Virus record (IMG/VR): IMGVR_UViG_3300020201_000015
Span: 1 to 64,000 of that record
DNA from: a virus
Direction: 5' to 3' (one strand)
DNA: 64,000 nucleotides
Made by a program: the position numbers and the translations under genes. The notes below the pieces were generated by a model. The model was given only the letters and a program-made list of their open reading frames with translations. It did not search any database and was not told the DNA's origin. Positions 8,270 to 17,074 of this stretch are shown here, piece after piece (position 1 is the first letter of the stretch; each line of letters begins with the position of its first letter).

Positions 8270-9171
8270 GCTGCCCGTCCTCGGCGCTCGTCTGCGCGGC
8301 GGGATGGGTCGTGGTGCCCGCAACGGTCGCACCTGCGAGCGCTCAGCGGGTTGTGGGTGTTCGCCTGCCTACGCTCCCAACAGACGTGTTGGGTGAACGC
8401 TGCTAGCGCCCCGGACGTCATCGACGCAACCTCGTCGAACACCGCGGCCCTGGCGGTCTGGCTCAGTTGCTTGAGGTGGTCAGCAAGCAGCCCCTCGTCG
8501 TGGGCCCACCGCTCCGCGACGTCGACGACCTCGCGGCCCACTGCGGCGCTCGTGCGTCGGTGCGACAACGCGGCGTCGTGCGCCTTCGACGCGCGCGCCC
8601 TCTGCTTGTCGGTCTTCGATGGGTCTGCGAGGTCTACCTGGTGTCTCTTGTCGGCCTCGGCTTGGCCCGTAGCCGCGCCGTTGACGTAGCGCCTGGCCAT
8701 CTTCTGCACCTCGACGGTCCACGACGCAACAGCCGCCGGGGCGAGCAGCGCGAGTGCGGGGAAGCCGCCAGGTAGCGACACGCCTCGACCCTTGTTGTCG
8801 GTGCCGGAGTACGACAGCCGCAGGACTCGCCGAATGCGGTCAGCCTTGGCGGAATCCCCGAGTGCCGCGAGCCTGGCGATGATGCACTCCTCTCGACGCG
8901 CCGCCATGATCTGACTCTCCACCCGGTCTGTCGACGCGCTCACGTCCACGCCACGTGTCGAGGCAATGCCCAGCCGAGCGGCGTCGAGCTGGCTGCCCAT
9001 CGACGAACGCAGTCCGCCCACGTCGCCGCGGGCGCTGCTTCCGTCTGCGGACCCTCCGTAGAGCCACCGCAGATCGACCTCGGCCAAGCCCATGCGCCGA
9101 GCGGCGTGACGCGACTCGTGGTCTTCGCGGTCGCGCTCGCGGTCGTCGTCGGCCTTCTTGTTACTCGCCAT
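8266..9171 (-). CDS. Unknown charged protein (301 aa) in packaging region
   Basis: I chose the ATG at 9171 (MASNKKADDDRERDREDHES); an ATG five codons earlier is also possible. The protein is highly charged and helical, with a C-terminal CDRCGHHD motif that might bind a metal. It could be a minor head or packaging accessory by position, two genes downstream of terminase. No domain recognised. Confidence 0.65.
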   Translation of the reverse strand: MASNKKADDDRERDREDHESRHAARRMGLAEVDLRWLYGGSADGSSARGDVGGLRSSMGSQLDAARLGIASTRGVDVSASTDRVESQIMAARREECIIARLAALGDSAKADRIRRVLRLSYSGTDNKGRGVSLPGGFPALALLAPAAVASWTVEVQKMARRYVNGAATGQAEADKRHQVDLADPSKTDKQRARASKAHDAALSHRRTSAAVGREVVDVAERWAHDEGLLADHLKQLSQTARAAVFDEVASMTSGALAAFTQHVCWERRQANTHNPLSARRCDRCGHHDPSRRADERRGRAA

Positions 9172-9439
9172 CGGTCTCGTCTCCACTCACCGGCGGTGGT
9201 CTTCGCATGCTGTCCGCAGCAACCTGGACCGCACCGCCAGCCCATGTCGCGCGCGGCCGGTCCTGCACGCCTTCGACTGGCTCGACGCCCAACACTTCGC
9301 GCTCTGTCCTGGTGATGACGCGCGGCGCCCTGCCCGCCTCGTAGATGTCCACCTCGCCCACTACCACCTCCAGAGCAGGACCAGCCCGCTCAGCGCTACA
9401 TAGCAGAGTCAGCCGAAGCCGCGGCCGTCGTTGCCCCAT
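9161..9439 (-). CDS. Small protein after terminase, start uncertain
   Basis: The frame is open from 9439, inside the terminase 3' end. A GTG at about 9361 with GGAGGT just upstream is the better start and gives about 66 residues (VGEVDIYEAGRAPRVITRTE). It overlaps the next gene slightly. The compact beta-rich sequence is like phage head-tail small proteins. Function unknown. Confidence 0.5.
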   Translation of the reverse strand: MGQRRPRLRLTLLCSAERAGPALEVVVGEVDIYEAGRAPRVITRTEREVLGVEPVEGVQDRPRATWAGGAVQVAADSMRRPPPVSGDETDGE

Positions 9440-10902
9440 CGCTGCGACCTGTCGGCATCAAGAGCCTGTGGTCTGCGGTCGTGATCGCTACCACTTGGCA
9501 ACATCGTTCGAAACGGCTCGAATGCCCCAGCGAGCGCGTCGACCTGGTCATCGTGCGCATCCTTTACACCGGTGAAGCTCCGTACCTCGTCGAGGAACGC
9601 CGGCAGCCACGGCGCCATGCCTTCGTCCGTGGCCCGCAGATGCGCGCCGCATTCACCGAGCGCCAACAGACTGCGCGGGATCTGAACATCGCCAGAGTTC
9701 CACGCAGCGGCCACCGCCTGCGCGCGCTGGAACTTGTCGCCAACTGCGTTGAGTGGCTCGACACAGACGCGTTCCTTGGGGTCACCTTCGCCAAAGAACT
9801 GAAGCCCGCCCTTCTCGGTGCCTGACACGAAGCCGAGGATCTGCGCGCCTGGGTGACGATCCGCCATCTCGCGAAGCTTCTTGCGGAACGCGGGCAACTC
9901 GCACCGCTCGCGGACGACCTCTACCACGTACGACACGCCAGTGACGTATCGACGCAACGCTACGCCAACCGAGAAGTCCGACCATGTCCGGACGGTGTAA
10001 GCGAAGTCGTTTCCGATGGCGCAGCGGTAGCCGACCCCTACGGGGAGCGAATCAAAGTATGTCGGCTCTCCGAAAACCTCTGCGCCCTTGGCGATAGGTC
10101 GCCCCTGGTACAGTGAAGCGAAAGCGTACGGGCCCAGCTGCGCCTCTGCCTTTCGTAGCCGGTCAATATCGAATCCCTCTGGCCACAGCGCGTCCCCATC
10201 ATCAGAGATCGCTGGCAAGTTCACGCTGCGCCAACCCTGCTTGGTGAGCCGGCCGATGAGATCGTCCGTGTGCCATCGAGTATGGTTGACGATGAACGAC
10301 GTGGCCATCTTGCCAGGCTCTTGGCGCGTGTAGATGACGTCGTTGAACCACTCCCACACCTTCTCGCGAATAAGCGGGCTTTCTGCTTCTTCGCGGTTCT
10401 TGAAAGGGTCGTCAATAATGACGACGTGAAAACCTTCGCCAGTCCATGCGCCGCCGACGCCGCCCCAGATAATCTTGCTACCGTTCGCGAGTTGCCATTC
10501 GCGCATGGTGTCGCGTCTGAACTCAACGCCTGCCGCATTGGCTATGATTCGCGCCTTGCCGCTCTCTGAGTCCGCGCGGTCCTGGTTGTAAGTGCCATAG
10601 CCTATGTACGTGTGCGGCCTAACGCAGACCTTCTTGACGATCCAGTGAACGATGGAAGACGTCTTCGTGTGTCGAGGTGGCGTTGACGAACACGCTTCCA
10701 CTCCGCCGGTAGTCAGCGCCTCGTCCAGTAGGCTCAGGATCGGACGCAGGTGGTACGGGGCTTGGAACCTGCGCGACACGCGAGGGACGAACTGGTAAAG
10801 CGTCTCGTTGACGTCGGCACGTTGGCGCTGGGTCGCGCCGAGCTTGGCCAGCAGCCCAGCTTGGACGAGCGCGGTCGCCGCGGGCGAGACTCGGGCCGTC
10901 AC
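9409..10902 (-). CDS. terL: Terminase large subunit
   Basis: 497 residues from a GTG in a GTGA overlap with a 48-residue ORF. The ATPase domain carries a Walker A variant at 75-82 (PPRHTKTS) and Walker B at 159-168 (VVIIDDPFKN). The C-terminal nuclease shows acidic positions in 'AIGNDFAYTVRTWSDFSVG' and 'DAHDDQVDAL'. It is the packaging motor that cuts concatemers and pumps DNA into the prohead through the portal. Classic phage terminase, full length. Confidence 0.93.
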   Translation of the reverse strand: MTARVSPAATALVQAGLLAKLGATQRQRADVNETLYQFVPRVSRRFQAPYHLRPILSLLDEALTTGGVEACSSTPPRHTKTSSIVHWIVKKVCVRPHTYIGYGTYNQDRADSESGKARIIANAAGVEFRRDTMREWQLANGSKIIWGGVGGAWTGEGFHVVIIDDPFKNREEAESPLIREKVWEWFNDVIYTRQEPGKMATSFIVNHTRWHTDDLIGRLTKQGWRSVNLPAISDDGDALWPEGFDIDRLRKAEAQLGPYAFASLYQGRPIAKGAEVFGEPTYFDSLPVGVGYRCAIGNDFAYTVRTWSDFSVGVALRRYVTGVSYVVEVVRERCELPAFRKKLREMADRHPGAQILGFVSGTEKGGLQFFGEGDPKERVCVEPLNAVGDKFQRAQAVAAAWNSGDVQIPRSLLALGECGAHLRATDEGMAPWLPAFLDEVRSFTGVKDAHDDQVDALAGAFEPFRTMLPSGSDHDRRPQALDADRSQRWGNDGRGFG

Positions 10903-11045
10903 GGCCGCACGCTGACGCGCTGTTCGCGCGCGCCACATTCGCGGCGTTCGTGGTGTGGCAGCTGGACGATCTGTGTACCCAGTACGAGCGTGGCGACCGA
11001 ACTCGCGATGCTCTTCCAACCCCTGATCCGACCCTGTTCGCTCAT
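10899..11045 (-). CDS. 48-aa protein upstream of terminase
   Basis: The ATG overlaps the upstream stop (ATGA) and the stop overlaps the terminase GTG. The segment 'SIASSVATLVLGTQIVQL' is hydrophobic enough for a weak membrane segment. It is too short to assign. The tight coupling on both sides supports translation. Confidence 0.5.
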   Translation of the reverse strand: MSEQGRIRGWKSIASSVATLVLGTQIVQLPHHERRECGAREQRVSVRP

Positions 11046-11299
11046 GTCTTCTCCACGGCACGCGCGATGCGACACGCGACGGCATGATGCCCCCTCTGCC
11101 GCCGGCCTCCAGTCGTCCGCTCGTTCGCCAGATGACCTTCGGGGAACTCCTCCGCCTGAGGCGTCAGATCGAACGGGAACGATTCGACCGGCTCGTTGGT
11201 CGCGAGCGCGAGACCGCCGAGTCGGACGCAAGGATGATGGGCGCGCCGCGGTGATGGCGTGCGACCCATCGGCGCGAGGGCCACCATGCGGATCACCAT
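11042..11299 (-). CDS. Unknown 85-aa protein
   Basis: Starts at an ATG just upstream of the previous stop and ends in an ATGA overlap. The sequence is basic and proline-containing (MGRTPSPRRAHHPCVRLGGL), without a recognised domain. Coupled to its neighbours in the long minus-strand operon. Confidence 0.5.
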   Translation of the reverse strand: MVIRMVALAPMGRTPSPRRAHHPCVRLGGLALATNEPVESFPFDLTPQAEEFPEGHLANERTTGGRRQRGHHAVACRIARAVEKT

Positions 11300-11634
11300 G
11301 CAGCGAGCGCGCGCTCGAGTTCTGCCACGCGCGCGGCCGCGAGGATGGCGCCCTGCATCGCGCATGCCTCCTTGTAGAGCTCGCGTCGGTCAAGATCGGA
11401 CGCGGCCTCGAACTTCGAGCCGTAGCTTTCCATTGCCGCGTCCACCGCAGCATCGCTGACGAGCGACGCGACAGACACTTGCGCTAGCCGACGCTCGAGG
11501 TCGTCGATCTCAAGGACGCTCCCGACCACTCCGCCAACGGGCTGGCCGCCGATGAGAAGGCGGGCGAAGACCCTGCCGTCTCGGCTCTGCTGTCGGTCGA
11601 TGGTCCACTCTTGCGTCGGGTCAGTCCTGCTCAT
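11293..11634 (-). CDS. Unknown 113-aa protein
   Basis: Residues 1-50 appear beta-rich with 'RVFARLLIGGQPVGGVVGSV'. The rest is helical (DAAVDAAMESYGSKFEAASD). A 33-base gap separates it from the preceding gene. No domain recognised. Confidence 0.6.
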   Translation of the reverse strand: MSRTDPTQEWTIDRQQSRDGRVFARLLIGGQPVGGVVGSVLEIDDLERRLAQVSVASLVSDAAVDAAMESYGSKFEAASDLDRRELYKEACAMQGAILAAARVAELERALAAW

Positions 11635-11667
11635 GGCGTGGTCTCCTGTTGGCGTTGGAATTGGTCG

Positions 11668-11976
11668 TCACGTCGTCACCTTGAACGCAGGCAGCCCCAA
11701 GACGAGCCTGTCGATCCGGCCCATCGCCCGCCGGTGGATCTGCATGTGGTGTCGCGCCAGGGCCCCTTGGATGATGCTCCACGCCACAGCTCGCTCAGCG
11801 TGCAGGTGGTAGGCGTATCGAAGGGCGCGCTGCCGCATCGCGGAGAGCTTCCGCGCGCCCTCGGCCTCGGCGTCAGCCCGGCCGTCTTCGTAGTCGCTTT
11901 CCTGATCAGTTGCGTCCGATCTCGCCACCTCGACCATCCAATCCACGTCGCGCCTCAGGCGCTCGGCGGGCGTCAC
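11668..11976 (-). CDS. RGEPAF-family small protein, copy 1
   Basis: 102 residues, GTG in a GTGA overlap. It shares with the next two genes a 'GRADAEAEGAR' block, a helical 'ALRYAYHLHAERAVAW' block, and the ending 'HRRAMGRIDRLVLGLPAF'. The family also occurs at 23831-24253 and 37562-37885. Helical and basic, it may be an RNA- or DNA-binding bundle. Function unknown; the tandem copies point to duplication inside this phage lineage. Confidence 0.7.
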   Translation of the reverse strand: MTPAERLRRDVDWMVEVARSDATDQESDYEDGRADAEAEGARKLSAMRQRALRYAYHLHAERAVAWSIIQGALARHHMQIHRRAMGRIDRLVLGLPAFKVTT

Positions 11977-12308
11977 GGCGCCGCCTTCCCGAAGGCCGGT
12001 TCGCCTCGGATGAGGCACGCGATCCGGGTCATCGCCCGAAGGTGGAGAGCCTTGTACCGCCTGGCCTTCGGACCCCACACGAGGCCCCATGCCGCCGCCC
12101 GCTCAGATTGCAGGTGGTAGGCGTACACCAACGTGCGACGCGTTGCGCTCCGGCGCGCGGCTAGGCCCTCGTCCTCGGCGTCAGCCCGGCCCGCTGCGTA
12201 GCCGTAACGGCACAGCAGATTGTCCGAGGCCTCGTCCGTAACGCCCATAAACTCCCGCACGTCCCGCTGCATCTGCTCCCACGCTGGCCCTCGCGCGCGC
12301 GCCGTCAC
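11973..12308 (-). CDS. RGEPAF-family small protein, copy 2
   Basis: 111 residues with the family blocks 'GRADAEDEGLAARRSA', 'TLVYAYHLQSERAAAW' and the ending 'RAMTRIACLIRGEPAFGKAA'. It overlaps both neighbours by four bases. Its relation to copies 1 and 3 is clear across the whole length. Confidence 0.72.
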   Translation of the reverse strand: MTARARGPAWEQMQRDVREFMGVTDEASDNLLCRYGYAAGRADAEDEGLAARRSATRRTLVYAYHLQSERAAAWGLVWGPKARRYKALHLRAMTRIACLIRGEPAFGKAAP

Positions 12309-13009
12309 GACGCCACCTTGCCGAAGGCTGGCTCACCTCGGATGAGGCGCGCGATCCGGTCCATCGCTCGCCGGTGGAGCATCATGCGTCGCCGCGCCTT
12401 CATCCTGTAGGTAGCGTCCCCGTCGGAGTCGCCCGCTGCCTCCGTCGACCAGGCCAGGCTCCGCTCAGCGTGCAGGTCGTACGCGTATCGCAGGGTGCGG
12501 AGCATCGCGCTCCGCCGCGTGATCAGGCCGATCTGGTCCATCGCTCGCCGATGGGCCCGCATCCGGCGCCGCGCCTCAGCTCTCTCTTCGTCGGACTCGG
12601 CGCCAGTGTCCCAGCTCGCCTCCGTCGACCAAGCCGCAGCCCTCTCAGCGTGCAGCTCGCGGGCGTAGCGGAGGGTACGAAGCCTCGCGCCCCGCCACGC
12701 AGCCAGTGCCTCGGCCTCGGCGTCAGCGCGCCCGGCCACGTGGCCGGCCTTCCACGCGGTCGCCCATGCGAGCGCCTCGGTCTTGAGCGCATCGAGCCGC
12801 GTCACTTCGCCCCCTGCAACTGACGTCGCCTTCGGCGTGTACGGATACGACCGGCGGGACGTCGCCGGCGCGTACGGGACGATGTGCGACTCGACCCCGG
12901 GCCATGAGCCGCGGCAGTGCTCGCGAGCCGCAGCCAGGGCCGAGAAAGCGACGTCCAGGGCGAGGCCGTCGGCGGGATCGAGCACGACCCACAAGGTCCG
13001 AGGCTTCAC
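12305..13009 (-). CDS. RGEPAF-family protein with internal duplication, copy 3
   Basis: 234 residues. An N-terminal unrelated domain of about 70 residues (MKPRTLWVVLDPADGLALDV) precedes two tandem copies of the family core: 'TLRYARELHAERAAAWSTEA' followed by 'TLRYAYDLHAERSLAWSTEA'. Only the second copy ends with 'RLIRGEPAF'. The first stops at 'AMDQIGLI', so the duplication swallowed its terminal motif. Unknown function. Confidence 0.75.
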   Translation of the reverse strand: MKPRTLWVVLDPADGLALDVAFSALAAAREHCRGSWPGVESHIVPYAPATSRRSYPYTPKATSVAGGEVTRLDALKTEALAWATAWKAGHVAGRADAEAEALAAWRGARLRTLRYARELHAERAAAWSTEASWDTGAESDEERAEARRRMRAHRRAMDQIGLITRRSAMLRTLRYAYDLHAERSLAWSTEAAGDSDGDATYRMKARRRMMLHRRAMDRIARLIRGEPAFGKVAS

Positions 13010-13422
13010 GACGGCACCTTGACTTCTTCGTCGTCGTCCGGGATGCGGACGACGCGCACCCCCTCTTGGCGCACCGAACCTTGGAGTTCGTCGAGGCTAT
13101 CAAGGAACGGCTCTCGCCACCTAACGTCAAACCTCGTCACACGGTCGCGCCCCACTTCTCCGGGGTCGGCCGAGGTCGGCTCATCCCACCAGGCCGCCGG
13201 GATGCCCGTGTGGCGCTCCAGCTCGGCGCGCAGCCGAGGCTCGGGCCGGTTCATGCCCGCGGTCCACCTACGCACCGCCTCCCGCGTGACCCGCAGCTCG
13301 CGCGCCACGCTCGCCTGTGTGTGGGGCTTCGGCGCGGTGAGCAGTTCCAGGGCCATCTGGCCTCTCGTTGACATTGTTCCCATGAGGCCACTGTAGCATG
13401 GCATGCTGTCGTGGCCAAGCAC
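13006..13422 (-). CDS. XRE/Cro-like HTH protein
   Basis: Residues from about 24 to 60 (ELLTAPKPHTQASVARELRV ...) form a Cro/XRE-like helix-turn-helix with 'QASVARELRVTREAVRRWTA'. The start may be at one of several ATGs within the first 17 codons, none with a clear ribosome site. A GCATGGCATGC-like palindrome lies just upstream around 13396-13407 and could be its operator. It may regulate the adjoining small-gene cluster. Confidence 0.72.
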   Translation of the reverse strand: MLGHDSMPCYSGLMGTMSTRGQMALELLTAPKPHTQASVARELRVTREAVRRWTAGMNRPEPRLRAELERHTGIPAAWWDEPTSADPGEVGRDRVTRFDVRWREPFLDSLDELQGSVRQEGVRVVRIPDDDEEVKVPS

Positions 13423-13617
13423 CTAGCGCTCCTCGTCCAGCAGCTCGACCCGATCCGCGACCCACACCGCGCCGTGTCGCTCGACCAAGCGGGCCACGAC
13501 CTCGGCTAGCCGAACGCCGGCCGCCAGCAGTCGCTTGCTGGCCGCGCAGTCGCGCTCGAACGCGGCCGCCTCAGCCCGTAGCGTCTCCGCGTAGGATCTG
13601 CCAGTGGTGTCGATCAC
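13423..13617 (-). CDS. Unknown 64-aa helical protein
   Basis: Strongly helical and charged (YAETLRAEAAAFERDCAASK). Ends directly before the HTH gene and starts in an ATGA overlap with the gene upstream. Coiled-coil-like, unknown function. Confidence 0.6.
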   Translation of the reverse strand: MIDTTGRSYAETLRAEAAAFERDCAASKRLLAAGVRLAEVVARLVERHGAVWVADRVELLDEER

Positions 13618-13895
13618 GCGTGCCCTCTCATCTGGAACCTGTCGCCTGGCAGCCAGTCAGGCGCGTGTGCCTCGCAGGTCAGACCTTCGGCCTCGGGCCA
13701 GAACGACCGGACCGTGGCAATGCCCTCGGCTTCAGTCGGCGCGTCGACCATCGCGCAGACGATGAACTCCGGCTCGCCCTCGCGAGAGCCGACGCACCAC
13801 CACTCGAACGTCGGCCCGCTCGGGTGAACGGCGGCGAAGTACGTGGGGCGGTAGTCGCCGTCGACACCGCCATAGAAACGGATCCAGAGTCTCAT
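13614..13895 (-). CDS. Unknown 93-aa protein
   Basis: I chose the ATG at 13895 because AAGGAG lies 9 bases upstream. The sequence is Trp/Tyr-rich and beta-like (WIRFYGGVDGDYRPTYFAAV, FEWWCVGSREGEPEFIV). A small enzyme-accessory or inhibitor-like fold is possible. No family recognised. Confidence 0.62.
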   Translation of the reverse strand: MRLWIRFYGGVDGDYRPTYFAAVHPSGPTFEWWCVGSREGEPEFIVCAMVDAPTEAEGIATVRSFWPEAEGLTCEAHAPDWLPGDRFQMRGHA

Positions 13896-13936
13896 CGCTT
13901 CTGCTCCTTCGCCCGCCGCCACCAAGCCCTCGCAGC

Positions 13937-14479
13937 CTACGTCTTCGTAGCGCTCGCCATCGCCTCAATGGTCGCGCTCGTAGCTCGCAGCTTCGCGGCC
14001 TGCGCATCCAGTGCGGCCGTGATCTCTCGAGACAACTCCAGCATGTCGCCGATCAGCACGGCGTACGCCTCGGCGATCGACCTGCCTATGCCGAGTGGCA
14101 ACGGGTGACGAAAACCTACGGCGTAGGTGTCGCCTTCGCGATGAATATTCGCCTCAACGAGAAACTGTCGCCCCCACCTTCCGGCAGCAGTGTCCAAGTG
14201 ATGGACAACATCAGTGGCGAGTTCCGTCGCGGCGTCGTGAAGGACGCTCACGCCTACGTTCCTCAACGTCGCCGCGGTGGCGGCAACGCGGGCGGATCTA
14301 CTTTTCTCGATCGGATCGTCCATATCGACAATGACGTTGGCTTGCTTGTCGTACTGGAAACGTAACATCACGTCCTCCTCTTTCGGGACAACTTCGTTCA
14401 TCGCAGCAACCTCCTCGCTCATGACAACTTCGCTCATCACAGCAGCCTCATCGTTCCGACCATCGTGGCCCACCATCAT
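13937..14479 (-). CDS. Unknown protein, several candidate starts
   Basis: 180 residues from ATG 14479, with GGAGGAGG immediately upstream. An alternative ATG at about 14368 (MLRFQYDKQANVIVDMDD) also has GAGGAGG. The region between them repeats ATG-GAGGAGG-like units and encodes an acidic Val/Met/Glu segment, so the leader may be a run of ribosome sites rather than protein. The remainder is mixed alpha/beta with 'HDAATELATDVVHHLD'. Unknown function. Confidence 0.6.
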   Translation of the reverse strand: MMVGHDGRNDEAAVMSEVVMSEEVAAMNEVVPKEEDVMLRFQYDKQANVIVDMDDPIEKSRSARVAATAATLRNVGVSVLHDAATELATDVVHHLDTAAGRWGRQFLVEANIHREGDTYAVGFRHPLPLGIGRSIAEAYAVLIGDMLELSREITAALDAQAAKLRATSATIEAMASATKT

Positions 14480-14510
14480 AACCTCCTCCACTGCGTTATC
14501 GCCCCGCGCG

Positions 14511-15182
14511 TTACCCACCACTCGTAGTCGACAACGTCCGAGCTTGCCGCTCGAAGGCCTCGTCGAACGCCTCCTCCAGCCCCGGGAACGACTCCGCCAA
14601 CTCCGCCACCGCGGCGCGCTGCGCGGCAAGGAACTGGTCCTGTGACGCGTCTACCAGCTGCCGCACCTCGGGGCGAAGCTGTGGCGACCCATCCTTGCCG
14701 ACGATGACGATGCCCACCTGCGTCGTGTTGCTGATGGCGCCCGTCGCCTTGCCGTACAGGTCAAGCGACTGGTTGCTCGCCGCGTACAGGCCCGCAGCTT
14801 CACGATCCATCGCCTTCGTAGCCCGCTGGTAGACCTCGTCGCTCCGACGCAGCGCCCGCGTGGTGACCTCGGCCCGGGCTCGGTCGACGTTGCCCGGGTC
14901 CTCCAACATCTGCGCCGCCGTTGCCGCGCTGCGCTCCACGGTATTCGGATGCAGACCCCACACCTCCGCCAACAGGGGAGAGGACTCGCCGCGCACGAAG
15001 AGGTCGTCCTCGAAAGCCTCAAGGCAAAACCACACACGTTCCTTCGCGCTGGGAGCGCGCTCTAGCCGCCGCTGAAGCTCTTGCGCAGCCTCAAGAAGTG
15101 CCTCACGCGCGCGCGCGGGACTTATTTCGATTGTTGACGCCGCTGATTCCTCAACAATCTCGGACACTTCCAAGTCACTCAT
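14511..15182 (-). CDS. Candidate terminase small subunit or HTH protein
   Basis: 223 residues, mostly helical. 'LLAEVWGLHPNTVERSAATA' looks like a helix-turn-helix. The middle is a long helix (DEVYQRATKAMDREAAGLYA) and the C-terminus is acidic. That combination of an HTH and an oligomerising helix is what small terminases have, and no other candidate is nearer to terL. However, it lies about 3.6 kb upstream of it, so the call is tentative. Confidence 0.5.
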   Translation of the reverse strand: MSDLEVSEIVEESAASTIEISPARAREALLEAAQELQRRLERAPSAKERVWFCLEAFEDDLFVRGESSPLLAEVWGLHPNTVERSAATAAQMLEDPGNVDRARAEVTTRALRRSDEVYQRATKAMDREAAGLYAASNQSLDLYGKATGAISNTTQVGIVIVGKDGSPQLRPEVRQLVDASQDQFLAAQRAAVAELAESFPGLEEAFDEAFERQARTLSTTSGG

Positions 15183-15331
15183 GACCCACCGCTTGAGGTT
15201 TCAGGCACACCCACTGGTGCGCCCCTGTTGACAAATCTGGATCCACCCCAGAGAATGCGGACGAAGTCTGCGGGCGAGAGCCTGCTCTTCTTCTCTGCAT
15301 CCTAGATCTCTCGCCGTCTTCGCCGGCGACG
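15183..15331. other. 149-base gap, no gene seen
   Basis: No convincing coding frame. It contains a short hairpin at 15205-15222 (GCACACC / GGTGCGC around CACT) and a TTGACA hexamer on the plus strand at 15228-15233 without a good partner. It separates two blocks of overlapping minus-strand genes, so a promoter or terminator is plausible but not demonstrated. Confidence 0.4.
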
Positions 15332-15520
15332 CTAGGTGCCGCTGCCGCGGGGGCCGGCAGCAATAGTTTCGCGGAGCATCTTGATCGCTGCGACCATGAG
15401 CTGCTGGCGCAGGTCGTCCGGCAGCACCGCCGCGTCGACGATGAGCAGGGCCCCGGCAGCTAGCTCGATAGCGCGCCATCGCGGCGCTTCGCACTCGCCA
15501 GGGCAATCTTGGGGCCTCAC
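15332..15520 (-). CDS. Unknown 62-aa protein
   Basis: A hydrophobic stretch 'AIELAAGALLIVDAAVL' could be a buried or membrane helix. ATGA overlap with the MazG-like gene upstream. Unknown. Confidence 0.6.
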   Translation of the reverse strand: MRPQDCPGECEAPRWRAIELAAGALLIVDAAVLPDDLRQQLMVAAIKMLRETIAAGPRGSGT

Positions 15521-16539
15521 GGCTTCCGCCCAGCGGCGCAGATGTCGCCGTTAGCAAGCCATGTATCGATCGCGGCGGGGAACGAGAAGACGTCCTCGAC
15601 GACTACTGCGGGATAGCTCATGGCGCCCGCGAAGGTCGGTTCGCCGCACATCGCGATCGTGGCGACGAAGCCGTCAGAGATCGTCAGCGTACCTTCGGGT
15701 TGGACGCTCCCGCCGCCAACGTAGGCCGCCGCGCGGACCACGCGGTAGCCCTGCCGTTGGAGCTCGCCAGCTATGTCGGGCGGCGTCCAGCCGGGTGGCT
15801 TCTGGACCTTGCCCGCCGCGTTGCGGGTGATGCCGCCTGCCACCTTCGCCATGTTGCTGCGCAGCACCTCCGCCCAGATGGGCCGCGGGTCGATACCGAA
15901 GGCCATCAGCATGCCGAGCCCGACTACGCAGGTGTCGATGACGCCGTCCGCCACCTCGACCATGTCGCGCGTGTCGATCGCGTCGAGCGTCTCCCTTGCC
16001 TCCTCGGCGAACAGCGAGCGGCGCAGCTCTATCGTCTCCTCGTCGGGCCACGCCGGTTGCCGCGGGCGGGCCTGCTCGAACGCGGAGAACATCGTCTGAA
16101 GTTGCGCAGTCCAGTCGACCGCCCGGCGCTCCTCGACAAGCCTGGTGTTCGCCTGCTGTAGCTCGTCCCGCTGCGCACGCAGGTGGGCGTTGTCCCGTTC
16201 CATTGCCGCCAGGTCGGACGCGAGCACCGTGAGGGTGCGGGGCGTGGTCTGCTGAGGGCCGAAGCATAGGCAGTCCTTGCCGGCCTCGCAGCACGGCATG
16301 CAGCCCCTGCCCGGCGGGAAGCCCTGAGCTACCGGCGCGGCGGCAAGCATTCGCATGCTCGCCGGGTGAATGCGGTCTTGGAGCGCGCCGACGAGGTCAC
16401 CGGGTGACGGGGCGTCGGCAGGCTTGGTTGCGCGAAGATGGCATGTCGCCGAGCAGAACCACGGCCAGTGCTGCTGGAACGGCGAACCCGGCGACGGGGT
16501 GAACATGGCCTCGCATTCGGAGCATTCCAGGGCCTTCAT
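15517..16539 (-). CDS. MazG-like NTP pyrophosphohydrolase, multidomain
   Basis: 340 residues. The N-terminus has cysteine pairs (CSEC, CSATC, CMPCC) suggesting zinc binding, then a coiled coil around 110-140. Residues 165-262 match the MazG/HisE-like all-alpha fold: Glu-rich 'SLFAEEARETLDAIDTRDMV', then 'EVADGVIDTCVVGLGM' and 'VLRSNMAKV'. The acidic residues would hold Mg for NTP hydrolysis. Phage MazG proteins may adjust nucleotide or ppGpp pools. The C-terminus is a further unknown domain of about 80 residues. Confidence 0.78.
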   Translation of the reverse strand: MKALECSECEAMFTPSPGSPFQQHWPWFCSATCHLRATKPADAPSPGDLVGALQDRIHPASMRMLAAAPVAQGFPPGRGCMPCCEAGKDCLCFGPQQTTPRTLTVLASDLAAMERDNAHLRAQRDELQQANTRLVEERRAVDWTAQLQTMFSAFEQARPRQPAWPDEETIELRRSLFAEEARETLDAIDTRDMVEVADGVIDTCVVGLGMLMAFGIDPRPIWAEVLRSNMAKVAGGITRNAAGKVQKPPGWTPPDIAGELQRQGYRVVRAAAYVGGGSVQPEGTLTISDGFVATIAMCGEPTFAGAMSYPAVVVEDVFSFPAAIDTWLANGDICAAGRKP

Positions 16540-16832
16540 CGAATCACCTCGCCTTTCGCAATCCACTGCATCATGCACATCGCGCCCTTGTTCCAGCCGT
16601 CCCACGCATCGTCGCCGCCATGCCCTGGCTTGCCGATCCACGACGAGACGAGGTCCTCCACGCGCCTCACTTCTGCGGTGAGGACAGCGCGGATCGCGTC
16701 GTCGGTCATGGCGGCGTCGAGTTCGGATGCGGCGCGTTCGGCGCACTCGGTGGCAAGAATCGCGGCGTCACGCGGAGGCGCGTAGGCGGCCCGTAGTAGC
16801 GCTTCCAGCCGTATCAGTTCGTCGTCGGTCAT
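16536..16832 (-). CDS. Unknown 98-aa helical protein
   Basis: I chose the ATG at 16832 in an ATGA overlap. Helical 'DELIRLEALLRAAYAPPRDA' is followed by a Trp/Gly-rich tail (DDAWDGWNKGAMCMMQWI). Unknown. Confidence 0.65.
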   Translation of the reverse strand: MTDDELIRLEALLRAAYAPPRDAAILATECAERAASELDAAMTDDAIRAVLTAEVRRVEDLVSSWIGKPGHGGDDAWDGWNKGAMCMMQWIAKGEVIR

Positions 16833-17074
16833 CGCGTCCGTCTCCCTCTCCGGTATACCTTCGCCGGCCATTGCTTGCCGTGCGCCGTCACGTGCGCCGC
16901 TGCCGTCACCCGAGCCACCCTAGCATCTTGCAGCGTGTACTCCTGCGCGTGCTCGCGGCCGTATGTCCACGACGCGCCGTCCCACCACTGCGAGAATATC
17001 GACCGGATGCTGTGGCTGTTATTGTGGCAACCGCAACCGCAGACGATGACCCACGCTCGAGCGATGATAGTCAT
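16829..17074 (-). CDS. Unknown 81-aa protein with Cys cluster
   Basis: The N-terminus 'ARAWVIVCGCGCHNNSH' may be a small metal site or a short hydrophobic leader. The C-terminus is basic. Overlaps both neighbours by four bases. Unknown. Confidence 0.55.
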   Translation of the reverse strand: MTIIARAWVIVCGCGCHNNSHSIRSIFSQWWDGASWTYGREHAQEYTLQDARVARVTAAAHVTAHGKQWPAKVYRRGRRTR